The notes under the pieces were generated by a model. That model was not told where the DNA came from. It saw only the letters and a program-made list of their open reading frames with translations, and ran no database searches. DNA of 64,000 nucleotides, from NCBI GenBank assembly GCA_021108375.1, contig JAIORA010000012.1:222138-286137 (forward strand). Reading direction: 5' to 3'. The first letter of the stretch is position 1; each line of letters begins with the position of its first letter. This document shows, one piece after another, positions 34,777 through 43,357 of this stretch. The translations under genes were made by a program, and so were the position numbers. This stretch comes from Anaerohalosphaeraceae bacterium (GTDB lineage Bacteria; Planctomycetota; Phycisphaerae; Sedimentisphaerales; UBA12454).

Positions 34777-37700
34777 GTTGTGATTTGCTTTCAGGCAGGG
34801 GTTTGATACAATTGAAACGCGAGATATGTCAAGATCGCTTGTGTTGTGATTTGCTTTCAGGCAGGGGTTTGATACAATCCACAATAGGGTACATAAAATG
34901 CCGGATAAGTTGTGATTTGCTTTCAGGCAGGGGTTTGATACAATCTGCCAGCTTTCGGCTTCGATATGGCAGCGGTTGTGATTTGCTTTCAGGCAGGGGT
35001 TTGATACAATCTTAATCCAAGTTCCTAAGTTTTCTACACGGTTGTGATTTGCTTTCAGGCAGGGGTTTGATACAATAATCATGTTGGGTATCATAAGTGT
35101 GTCCAAGTTGTGATTTGCTTTCAGGCAGGGGTTTGATACAATCACGCGGTCAAGAAGACGACTACCGTTTCTGTTGTGATTTGCTTTCAGGCAGGGGTTT
35201 GATACAATCCGGTCGCTGAAGAGGCGATGCGGGCAGCAGTTGTGATTTGCTTTCAGGCAGGGGTTTGATACAATTGGCATCAGCTAAAGCAGCATCGCTC
35301 ACGTGTTGTGATTTGCTTTCAGGCAGGGGTTTGATACAATGAAATTGATGCTGACAAAACATTGGATGTTGTTGTGATTTGCTTTCAGGCAGGGGTTTGA
35401 TACAATGGGTGCTTGCCTGTAGCCATGTTCATCTCTGTTGTGATTTGCTTTCAGGCAGGGGTTTGATACAATGGGGCCAGCGCACGATACTATACCTGCT
35501 CGGTTGTGATTTGCTTTCAGGCAGGGGTTTGATACAATCCACAATAGGGTACATAAAATGCCGGATAAGTTGTGATTTGCTTTCAGGCAGGGGTTTGATA
35601 CAATCTGCCAGCTTTCGGCTTCGATATGGCAGCGGTTGTGATTTGCTTTCAGGCAGGGGTTTGATACAATCTTAATCCAAGTTCCTAAGTTTTCTACACG
35701 GTTGTGATTTGCTTTCAGGCAGGGGTTTGATACAATAATCATGTTGGGTATCATAAGTGTGTCCAAGTTGTGATTTGCTTTCAGGCAGGGGTTTGATACA
35801 ATCACGCGGTCAAGAAGACGACTACCGTTTCTGTTGTGATTTGCTTTCAGGCAGGGGTTTGATACAATTGCCATTAACCTCGACCGACTGGCCATCTTGT
35901 TGTGATTTGCTTTCAGGCAGGGGTTTGATACAATCTCGACTAACTTTTACCTCGAATATGCAAGGTTGTGATTTGCTTTCAGGCAGGGGTTTGATACAAT
36001 GCTCGTCCATCTTTGCAGTGGTGTTAATTCGTTGTGATTTGCTTTCAGGCAGGGGTTTGATACAATTTCGATTTGGGAGTGAACAATACACCGCCAGTTG
36101 TGATTTGCTTTCAGGCAGGGGTTTGATACAATAGACTCAGCTACACCGGTTAATAATGTTGGGTTGTGATTTGCTTTCAGGCAGGGGTTTGATACAATGA
36201 GGGCTTGGCGATGGCCAGAGCATTAAACGTTGTGATTTGCTTTCAGGCAGGGGTTTGATACAATAGCATCTGCTCCGACGGCAAGGAATATCACGTTGTG
36301 ATTTGCTTTCAGGCAGGGGTTTGATACAATATTGTTTTTTAGAGACATGCTACTATGAGCGTTGTGATTTGCTTTCAGGCAGGGGTTTGATACAATAAAA
36401 GATTGTAAGCTGTGACGGATAATAACGTTGTGATTTGCTTTCAGGCAGGGGTTTGATACAATGGTTGATGCTACTTTCAAACTCGTCGATGGGTTGTGAT
36501 TTGCTTTCAGGCAGGGGTTTGATACAATACCACTGACCATTAGCCGCCCACATTCTGCGTTGTGATTTGCTTTCAGGCAGGGGTTTGATACAATATGTAG
36601 GTGATATGCCGGGATGGATGCAGCGTTGTGATTTGCTTTCAGGCAGGGGTTTGATACAATCCGGTGGCGGTTGGTACGCTCCGCCGTCGCGTTGTGATTT
36701 GCTTTCAGGCAGGGGTTTGATACAATGGAGCAAGATAAGGCCAGCATCTCTGCGGCGTTGTGATTTGCTTTCAGGCAGGGGTTTGATACAATGATGTTAG
36801 ATTTGGTCTGTTGTGATATAGAGTTGTGATTTGCTTTCAGGCAGGGGTTTGATACAATAACGCTGCAGTTGGTTGATGTAACCGAAGGGTTGTGATTTGC
36901 TTTCAGGCAGGGGTTTGATACAATTTTCCGCAGGTTAATGACTTGTGTTGGGGTGTTGTGATTTGCTTTCAGGCAGGGGTTTGATACAATCAGAGACTTA
37001 ACGTATGCTCAATGCAATGAGTTGTGATTTGCTTTCAGGCAGGGGTTTGATACAATCCCAGGCCCAATAGCGTAACAGTTTTGTACGTTGTGATTTGCTT
37101 TCAGGCAGGGGTTTGATACAATATGGTGTTACAGCAACTCGTAACGTTGGGTGTTGTGATTTGCTTTCAGGCAGGGGTTTGATACAATGAAAGGGACAGT
37201 AGATAAGATGTTCACACTGTTGTGATTTGCTTTCAGGCAGGGGTTTGATACAATAAAAGAGTTGTACGAAACTCAAGAAGATGAGTTGTGATTTGCTTTC
37301 AGGCAGGGGTTTGATACAATTATGGAAAAGCATAGTTGTTGTGGTCTGGAGTTGTGATTTGCTTTCAGGCAGGGGTTTGATACAATGGGTGTTGATTTAC
37401 GGTATGCTAAATTACAGTTGTGATTTGCTTTCAGGCAGGGGTTTGATACAATTGGAGCGTTTTTTATACCGCTTTTTAGCCCGTTGTGATTTGCTTTCAG
37501 GCAGGGGTTTGATACAATCACACTCGAAATTTCAAGAAAGGCATTGAAGTTGTGATTTGCTTTCAGGCAGGGGTTTGATACAATGACATACACGAGTTAC
37601 AAGCGAGCAGTTTTGTTGTGATTTGCTTTCAGGCAGGGGTTTGATACAATACGAGACTTAACTTATGCTCAGTGCTGTGAGTTGTGATTTGCTTTCAGGC

Positions 37701-37914
37701 AGGGGTTTGATACAATAACAATCCCGAAATTCAGGGACAGTTCATTGTTGTGATTTGCTTTCAGGCAGGGGTTTGATACAATATGGTGTTGTCAGAGGAA
37801 TTGATGCCACAGGTTGTGATTTGCTTTCAGGCAGGGGTTTGATACAATGTACAATTTCGCCCACCATATAACCTGTCGGTTGTGATTTGCTTTCAGGCAG
37901 GGGTTTGATACAAT
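34777..37914 (+). CRISPR. Type II-C CRISPR array, 48 repeats and 47 spacers
   Basis: Perfectly regular array with a 66-bp period: 36-bp repeats and 30-bp spacers. The repeat on the + strand starts GTTGTGATTTGC, has AGGCAGGGG in the middle and ends TTTGATACAAT; every copy I checked is identical, including both terminal ones. The GTTG start and ACAAT end, and pairing with the tracrRNA, set crRNA direction as rightward, convergent with the cas genes. TGATACAAT at each repeat end matches an extended -10 (TGnTACAAT), with TTGCTT 16 bp upstream, so each repeat can drive its own crRNA as in Neisseria. Spacers 2-6 are repeated as spacers 12-16. Confidence 0.98.
34843..35868 (+). repeat. Duplicated five-spacer block in the array
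   Basis: Bases 34843-35208 (repeat 2 to repeat 7, spacers 2-6) are identical to 35503-35868 (repeat 12 to repeat 17, spacers 12-16): 366 bp of exact identity 660 bp apart. Five unique spacers (7-11) lie between the two blocks. Recombination between repeats or an assembly error could explain it. Confidence 0.95.
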
Positions 37915-37971
37915 GCTTGCTCTGTAAAGGTTTTGTTTGCAAGGGGTTGCGAGCAAAGCCACTGAAAAAAA
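37915..37971. other. Gap between the array and cas2
   Basis: Only 57 bp separate the last repeat from the cas2 stop codon. GCTTGCTC at 37915-37922 can pair with GAGCAAAGC at 37951-37959 (one bulged base). No long AT-rich leader is seen on this side or on the left side of the array. Confidence 0.5.
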
Positions 37972-38301
37972 TCAGAACAATTCGAGCTGTTTTGGAGGTT
38001 CTGGGGTCGGTTTTCTGCGCTTTCCCCAGTAGATTTGCATCCTCCCAAACTGCTTATCCGTAATCTGAAGCAGTCGAACTTCGCCATCTGGTGGTAAAAA
38101 AGTCTTAATTCTCTCGAAATGTACTTTTGCATTTTCCTCACTTGCACAATGCCTTGTATATATCGAGTATTGTACCATAGTAAAGCCGTTTTTCATAAGA
38201 TTTTTCCGAAAATGGGTATAATCTTTTATCGCTTTTTTGGTGTCTGTCGGCAAATCAAACATAGCGAATATCCACACGGCTTTATATCCCGATTCAATCA
38301 A
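37972..38301 (-). CDS. cas2: CRISPR-associated protein Cas2
   Basis: A 109-residue Cas2 of the type II-C kind: ESGYKAVWIFAMFDLPTDTKKAIKDYTHFRKNLMKNGF, VQYSIYTRHCASEENAKVHFERIK, ending PEPPKQLELF. It dimerises and bridges Cas1 dimers during spacer capture. I place the start at a TTG (38301) preceded by GGAG, because it overlaps the ancestral cas1 stop (TTGATTGA). A longer reading from GTG at 38358 gives 19 extra residues that are an out-of-frame image of the Cas1 C-terminus. Confidence 0.85.
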   Translation of the reverse strand: MIESGYKAVWIFAMFDLPTDTKKAIKDYTHFRKNLMKNGFTMVQYSIYTRHCASEENAKVHFERIKTFLPPDGEVRLLQITDKQFGRMQIYWGKRRKPTPEPPKQLELF

Positions 38302-39187
38302 TTTTGGGAAGCTCCAGATTTTTTTGCTCGCCCTTGAAGCATCTGACAAGCGAGGCACTTGTTCTGTGCAGTCCCACCATCAAAGGGCCCTCAAATCCAG
38401 CTATCTTCACTTTTTGATATAATACACTAATAAGCTCAGCTTTTGTTTGCTGGTCGAGGTTTTCAATATCTTCTTTGTTTTATGCAATATCACGAACCTT
38501 TGCATCAACGAACCCCCTGAATGGTTCAATTATATCATCGGCAAGACAATAAGCATTATAACGATTTCGATGATGAATACCCAGTGTTGGCAAAAGGCCA
38601 GAAGAAACAAGAGACCTTGCAACGGCCGCCCGTAAAACAGTGTAGCCATAATTAAGAAGATTATTTGGCGGGATTCCATTCATATCTCGCCTGAATAAGG
38701 TGTCCTGAATAAAGACAGGCCAATACTTTCTGCTTGCCTGTGCTTCTAAATTTTCCGGGTCGCCACTTTTTACTCTGTCAGCCATAGCTTTTAATGCTGA
38801 ATAGGTTTTTCCGCAATCTTTTACTATTTTGGCCTGATGTTTTATTTTTGTTTTTATTATTTGTTGCCAAAGTCTCTTTTTTAATGGCTCTTTAGCGTTT
38901 ATTTGATAGCCGAAAGTTTCTCTTTGCGTGCTGTTGGCTGATAACGGCAGCAGCATTCCGGTGGGATGATGATTGCTGCCGCATAGAACAACGGCACAAT
39001 TGTTATCCAGAAGTTCTGTCATTACGCAGTGCGTATAGATGGTAGCCTGATTGTCTATCAGCAGAACGCCTATATCTTCTATTGGTATTGAGCGTTGCGG
39101 CTCATCTTCTTTGCGAACAATAAGCTGGCCGAGCTTTACGGATAAAAAACATTTGCCGTGTGATATTTCTATTATTTTTTTAATCAT
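38294..39187 (-). pseudogene. cas1: cas1 interrupted by an in-frame stop
   Basis: Cas1 integrase gene starting MIKKIIEISHGKC at 39187, its ATG overlapping the cas9 end (ATGATTAA). The frame stops at TAA (38480-38482) after 235 residues, ...GFVDAKVRDIA. Directly beyond the stop, the same frame continues for 61 more residues (NKEDIENLDQQTKAELI..., ...MVGLHRTSASLVRCF...) and ends at TGA (38294-38296) exactly where cas2 begins. That is the expected Cas1 C-terminus, so a single codon change to TAA has cut the protein. Catalytic-type residues (E in NLEAQASRKYW, H in LGIHHRNRYN, the ADDIIEPFRGFVD acidic helix) precede the stop. Adaptation is probably impaired unless this is a sequencing error. Confidence 0.88.
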
Positions 39188-42161
39188 TAGCTGGATAAAT
39201 TCTGCCAAGAACATCAACTTGTATTTTTAATCCATCCAGAGTATTTGGTGATTTACGTTGTATAATAGGTGGCAAATCACCATCTTTAACCTGCCCGGCA
39301 AAAGTGTGTGGTCTTAATGCTATGTTGCCGTTTTGGTCAAATTTTTGAACTCTGTGCGGCAGGAAATTATCTTCGTCAACTTTTAACATAAACATTTCAT
39401 TTTGAGCTAAGGAAAAGACAAAAGTTTTACCATCACCATAATCTTTTTTTATGATAGACTCATTATTTTTCTTTCGTCTGGTTGCTTCAAATAGCGTAAC
39501 GACTTTTGCGTCTTTTTTGATATTACCCTTTTTGTCTTTGTACTCAAATATTTCTATGTGATGATTACTGCCCGGGGCAACCGCTCTATATGCTTTGCCG
39601 TTTTTGTCTTTAATAGGAATCATATTATTAAAGACATCGCAGATACGCACCTTTTTGATTGGTATTTTCTTTATATTCCCATTTGCATCTTTTTTATTAC
39701 AGGGCATATACAAAAGCTTTGCCCAGACCTCTTTGCCGATTTTTGTTTTCTTTGCGGGGTCAAGGCCGAATTCTTTTAATCTTGCGACAATCAGAATTTT
39801 GATTACGGGGTCAACAATTTTATCAATCATTGCCATTGTCAAATCTTCAAGTTTTTTACGATAAACAAAAATATCCTGCCCTTTGTCATCTTTTCCTCCG
39901 GTTATACCGTAAGATGTTTCTTCGTGCAACTGCCCCCTGACTCTTTTTGTTACTCTGTGGGAAACAATTATTTGATTAATTTTTTCCGTCGTTTCTTCAC
40001 GGAAACCATCCCACGGCAAAGGAAACGTTTTGTCATTTGTTGCATATTTAGTATGAGCTAATTTTCTTAAGTGTTCATTTTTGGTAACAGCAGTTACGAC
40101 AGCGTCAACAGCGTGATGGCGATGGTCATCTCTGTTTTTTAATCCGGCCCCTGTATAGTCAAGTATGTTATTCAGACCCCAACTATGCCTAAGCTCTGAT
40201 GTTATTTTGCCTTTTGTGCCTTGAACTTTAACACCAATTTGTTCTATATATGCGATAACCGCTTTGCATATATAACGAGTGTCATTTAATTCTCGCTGAA
40301 TACATTCATCCAATTCAATTTCTTTTTGCCAGAATTTTCTCCTTTTTGGGTATGGCAATATCGCTATTCGTTGTTGAATTTCTTCAAATTGTGGTTTACC
40401 ATCGTAATACTCAAATGGAATCTTTTCACCTTTATGCCGATTTTCATCTATCCAACAAAGTGTTTTGTTCATATAACTGTCATCAAGACTTCTTGAATAT
40501 GGCAGGATATGCTCTATCTGAAATTCAGGGTTTGCCCCGAATAAGGCATTTTGCGTGATGATTTTTCCTGTATACGGACATTTTATTCCACATTCTTTCC
40601 AGAGTTTATATTTGATAACGTCATCCCGAGAGGGATTGATTATGTCTAATTCACTGATAAGTTCCTGACGTGCCTCATCATTTCTTTTTTGATTTTTCAA
40701 CATTTTAAAATGCATATCTTCACGTTCTTTGGCACTGCCCTTTACTTCTCTTGCCATTTCCATTTTTATCTTTGTGGGCTTGCCATATTCTTTTATTATC
40801 GCATTAACAACTTTTCTGACTTCGTGAAGAGCTTTATTTACAAGCGGATTTCGCAAATCTTGCGGCAATGGCAATAGTTCTTCTATTTTAGCGTTAGAAA
40901 GATTGCCTCTTTCATACCCAGCAGACTTAATTGCCTCGTGTGTTAGTTGGCCTTGCTCCATAAAAGGCAGAAGTTTTTTAATGGCTTTTTGGGAGAAACT
41001 CATATATTTTTGTGGCAATGGTATTTTAATAATTTTTTCTATCGCTTTGTCATCAAGTTGATATTCATTTTTTAAGCACTCAATAAGCTCATCATCATCT
41101 AATTCCAAGATAGCTTTGTTAAATTCGTATTTTTGCTGTTCTGTAAAGTCTTTCCATTTAATTATCTTAATTTTACTGACAACTGATGCGAATATATCGC
41201 CTTTTATTGATTTGCTTTTACCATTCTGTTCAAGGTTAAATTTCTGACTCTCAATTAATCCCAGTTTCTTTCTGACCGTATCCCACTTAATTTCTTTTTT
41301 TGTTCCAAGTTCCTTTAAAAGTGTTTCTCTTTGGCTCGGTGTTAATGGTTGTTCAGTCCCATCGGAATTTTGTATTTTTAAATTGTTAACATCCTGTAAT
41401 ATCCTAAACATTCTTGCGTAGTAATCGCCTTTGGGGCATCTCGGCTGGGCCTCTTCAAGCTGACAGTTACCTATTTTATCTGATGGCTTTAATGGCCGTT
41501 GAAAAAAGATTGTTTCATCTTTAAGCTGTTTTTTCAGTTCGTCTGTAAATATATCGCCATAAAAACTTTTTTGTTTTTCCCATATCAAATCAAATTCATT
41601 TTCATACATCGAACGGAAAGTGTATCGGTCTCTTATTCTTTGCTGCAGTGTGTCTGATTTTGCAAAGTACTCACCAATTGTCCGGCAGTTGGCATCTTCT
41701 ATGTCCTGCTGTAATTGGGAAGCCTGCTTTTGTACTTTTCCGTCTTCGTTGGCTTTGCCGGTTTTTCTGTTAGATTTAAATCCCCGTCTTTGGTTTAGAT
41801 GAAATAGAATTCTGCCAAACTCAAACAATTCAATCTTTTCATCAAGGGCTTTGGCTCTGAATTGATAGGGGTCTTTGTCTGTAAATAATTTTTCGAGCTC
41901 GGTATCACTTTCCGGGAGGGTTTTATTTTCTCGCAGTAATCTGATAAGTTTGTCTTTTCTCATTTGCCTGCGCCATTTAATGCGTCTTGTTCCTCTGGCT
42001 TCTCTTCGCTTTGCATTTTTTGACTTTTCAGCCCCCTTTGTGTCCCTGTCAACACCTTCTGGAAAAACACGAACGCCGATATCAACTATGTTGGTGTTGT
42101 CAATTACCGCCCACCCCAGACTTTTGGCTCCAATATCAAGGCCAAGAACATAATTACTCAT
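39180..42161 (-). CDS. cas9: Cas9 endonuclease, type II-C
   Basis: A compact 993-residue Cas9, typical for subtype II-C. Nuclease residues can be placed: RuvC-I D9 (LGLDIGAKSLGWAVID), RuvC-II E468 (KMEMARE), HNH H551 (FQIEHILPYSRSL) with N574, and RuvC-III H683/D686 (DHRHHAVDAVV). The arginine-rich bridge helix spans about 52-70 (KRREARGTRRIKWRRQMRK). The REC lobe is about 75-455 and the C-terminal PAM-interacting region about 750-993. It cleaves DNA guided by crRNA:tracrRNA. No csn2 or cas4 is present, which supports II-C. The start has a TAGGAGAG SD. All active-site residues are intact. Confidence 0.97.
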   Translation of the reverse strand: MSNYVLGLDIGAKSLGWAVIDNTNIVDIGVRVFPEGVDRDTKGAEKSKNAKRREARGTRRIKWRRQMRKDKLIRLLRENKTLPESDTELEKLFTDKDPYQFRAKALDEKIELFEFGRILFHLNQRRGFKSNRKTGKANEDGKVQKQASQLQQDIEDANCRTIGEYFAKSDTLQQRIRDRYTFRSMYENEFDLIWEKQKSFYGDIFTDELKKQLKDETIFFQRPLKPSDKIGNCQLEEAQPRCPKGDYYARMFRILQDVNNLKIQNSDGTEQPLTPSQRETLLKELGTKKEIKWDTVRKKLGLIESQKFNLEQNGKSKSIKGDIFASVVSKIKIIKWKDFTEQQKYEFNKAILELDDDELIECLKNEYQLDDKAIEKIIKIPLPQKYMSFSQKAIKKLLPFMEQGQLTHEAIKSAGYERGNLSNAKIEELLPLPQDLRNPLVNKALHEVRKVVNAIIKEYGKPTKIKMEMAREVKGSAKEREDMHFKMLKNQKRNDEARQELISELDIINPSRDDVIKYKLWKECGIKCPYTGKIITQNALFGANPEFQIEHILPYSRSLDDSYMNKTLCWIDENRHKGEKIPFEYYDGKPQFEEIQQRIAILPYPKRRKFWQKEIELDECIQRELNDTRYICKAVIAYIEQIGVKVQGTKGKITSELRHSWGLNNILDYTGAGLKNRDDHRHHAVDAVVTAVTKNEHLRKLAHTKYATNDKTFPLPWDGFREETTEKINQIIVSHRVTKRVRGQLHEETSYGITGGKDDKGQDIFVYRKKLEDLTMAMIDKIVDPVIKILIVARLKEFGLDPAKKTKIGKEVWAKLLYMPCNKKDANGNIKKIPIKKVRICDVFNNMIPIKDKNGKAYRAVAPGSNHHIEIFEYKDKKGNIKKDAKVVTLFEATRRKKNNESIIKKDYGDGKTFVFSLAQNEMFMLKVDEDNFLPHRVQKFDQNGNIALRPHTFAGQVKDGDLPPIIQRKSPNTLDGLKIQVDVLGRIYPAND

Positions 42162-42213
42162 AATAACTCTCCTATGTTAAAAGTTGTAGTTGCTTAAAAA
42201 CTCTGGAAACAGG

Positions 42214-42248
42214 TTGTATCAAACCGCTGCCTGGAGCAAATCACAACT
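42214..42248 (-). promoter_or_regulatory. Degenerate CRISPR repeat upstream of cas9
   Basis: A 35-nt minus-strand copy of the array repeat, beginning GTTGTGATTTGCT and ending GGTTTGATACAAC. Relative to the array it lacks one T, has a C for T and a C for G, and ends in C instead of T. It lies 53 bp upstream of the cas9 ATG in the same direction. The built-in TGATACAA(C) extended -10 could start transcription near 42206, giving a short cas9 leader with its SD. It could also be read as an anti-repeat on the + strand, but no nexus or terminator follows it. Confidence 0.75.
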
Positions 42249-42284
42249 AATACAATACACATTTTGAAGACGTTATTGTATTAA
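42249..42284. repeat. Inverted repeat behind the degenerate CRISPR repeat
   Basis: TAATACAATA (42249-42258) and its perfect complement TATTGTATTA (42275-42284) flank a 16-nt loop. A 14-bp piece of the left arm region, TAATACAATACACA, recurs at 42471-42484. It could be an operator or a hairpin separating cas9 and tracrRNA transcription. Apart from these repeats I see nothing in 42285-42587. Confidence 0.5.
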
Positions 42285-42587
42285 CTTTTGTCCATTGTTT
42301 CGCAATTTATATTTATTTGCAGATTGATAGAATTTGATCTGGATTTTAAGATATTGGATTTTTGCTGCTGGGAATCCGAAGACAATAATTTTGAGCCAAT
42401 CCACGACCAAATTTTGCTTAAAAAATACATTCTTTATTTTCCCTTAAGAAACACCAGCTTGTTAGTTTCTTAATACAATACACACTAAAAAGAGAGAGTT
42501 CAAGCTAATTTTTTTTGTTTTTATCTTAAAAGTTGCAACTTCTTTATTTAAAAGGAATAAAGATGAAAAAATAATAAATAATTAAGG

Positions 42588-42615
42588 TTGACTTCTTTTG
42601 AAAACAGTCTAAAAT
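42588..42615 (+). promoter_or_regulatory. tracrRNA promoter
   Basis: TTGACT at 42588-42593, a 16-bp spacer and TAAAAT at 42610-42615. The predicted start (42622-42623) is exactly where the anti-repeat begins. Confidence 0.8.
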
Positions 42616-42621
42616 GCGCAT

Positions 42622-42710
42622 AGGTTGTATCAAACCCCTGCCTGTGAGTTTACCACAACAAGTGGGAAACCACGCAGGCAATGGCCCTGCTTTTGCGGGG
42701 CCACCTTTTT
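42622..42710 (+). ncRNA. tracrRNA of the type II-C system
   Basis: An RNA of about 89 nt. Its 5' part GTATCAAACCCCTGCCTG pairs perfectly with the 3' half of the crRNA repeat (about 20 bp). After a bulge (TGAGTTTAC opposite ATTTGCTTT), CACAAC pairs with the repeat start GTTGTG. An AAGTGG-gaaa-CCAC nexus hairpin follows at 42660-42673, then a strong terminator hairpin. Anti-repeat, bulge, nexus and terminator are the order known for functional II-C tracrRNAs. It is transcribed divergently from cas9. Confidence 0.92.
42682..42710 (+). terminator. tracrRNA terminator
   Basis: TGGCCCTGC (42682-42690), a TTTT loop and GCGGGGCCA (42695-42703) form a 9-bp stem with one G-U pair, followed by CCTTTTT. 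Confidence 0.9.
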
Positions 42711-42849
42711 ATCAAGCCTCAAACGAAAGCCCATATCATTCTATTAAAACTGTAGTTTGCTGACAATATAAAACTGCTTTTGTATGTCTTTTATTACTAT
42801 GCCATAAAGACGCCTAATCCGATATAGACATATCAAAACCCCGCATATT

Positions 42850-42877
42850 TTGCATTTTCATCGATTTGTGATAAAAT
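42850..42877 (+). promoter_or_regulatory. Promoter of the yjbQ-like gene, probably leaderless
   Basis: TTGCAT at 42850-42855, a 16-bp spacer and TAAAAT at 42872-42877. The GTG start codon at 42885 lies 7 bases after the -10 box and has no SD. This is the same geometry as the gene at 5216. Confidence 0.55.
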
Positions 42878-42884
42878 ATCCTGT

Positions 42885-43301
42885 GTGAAAACTCTGACAA
42901 AAGAAATCTGGCTCAATGCGCCCACCCGCCGGGCTATTATTTCTATCCATAACGAAGTCGAAAGACTTGTTGACGAGAGCGGTGTTTGCGATGGCATTGT
43001 GTTAGTTAATGCAATGCATATCACCGCCAGCGTTTTTATCAATGACAACGAGTCCGGCCTGCACAGCGATTACGAACTTTGGCTGGAAAAACTCGCACCG
43101 GAAAAACCACACTCTCAATATGCACACAACGGCTATGAAGATAATGCTGACGCTCATATGAAAAGGCAAATTATGGGCCGCGAAGTTGTCGTTGCGATTA
43201 CTGATGGCAAGCTGCATCTTGGCCCGTGGGAGCATATTTTTTATTACGAATTTGACGGAATGCGAAAAAAGCGTCTGCTCGTAAAAATTATCGGCGAGTG
43301 A
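42885..43301 (+). CDS. YjbQ/UPF0047 family protein
   Basis: A 138-residue protein of the YjbQ family: [79 protein letters not shown]. The trimeric fold carries conserved histidines and an asparagine. Some members have weak thiamine phosphate synthase activity, but the real role is unclear. Translation begins at GTG just after a -10 box. It is convergent with the BrkB-type gene. Confidence 0.92.
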   Translation: MKTLTKEIWLNAPTRRAIISIHNEVERLVDESGVCDGIVLVNAMHITASVFINDNESGLHSDYELWLEKLAPEKPHSQYAHNGYEDNADAHMKRQIMGREVVVAITDGKLHLGPWEHIFYYEFDGMRKKRLLVKIIGE

Positions 43302-43357
43302 TTTTTAGAGATTCCCTAAATGTGCGCACACGTCATTTCGAGCGCAGTCGAGAAATC

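Noticed and set aside
34761..37942. Many open frames through the CRISPR array on both strands encoding repeats such as CDLLSGRGLIQ or CIKPLPESKSQ
   Set aside because: They are translations of the CRISPR repeat; the 66-bp period is a multiple of three, which keeps frames open.
38302..38358. N-terminal extension of Cas2 from GTG 38358
   Set aside because: The 19 residues are an out-of-frame reading of the Cas1 C-terminus; a TTG with SD at 38301 gives the normal Cas2 length.
37972..42161. Type II-A or II-B system
   Set aside because: No csn2 or cas4 is present and Cas9 is short; features fit II-C.
42214..42248. A second tracrRNA on the + strand
   Set aside because: Although it resembles an anti-repeat, no nexus hairpin or terminator follows and no promoter precedes it; the copy at 42622 has all parts.
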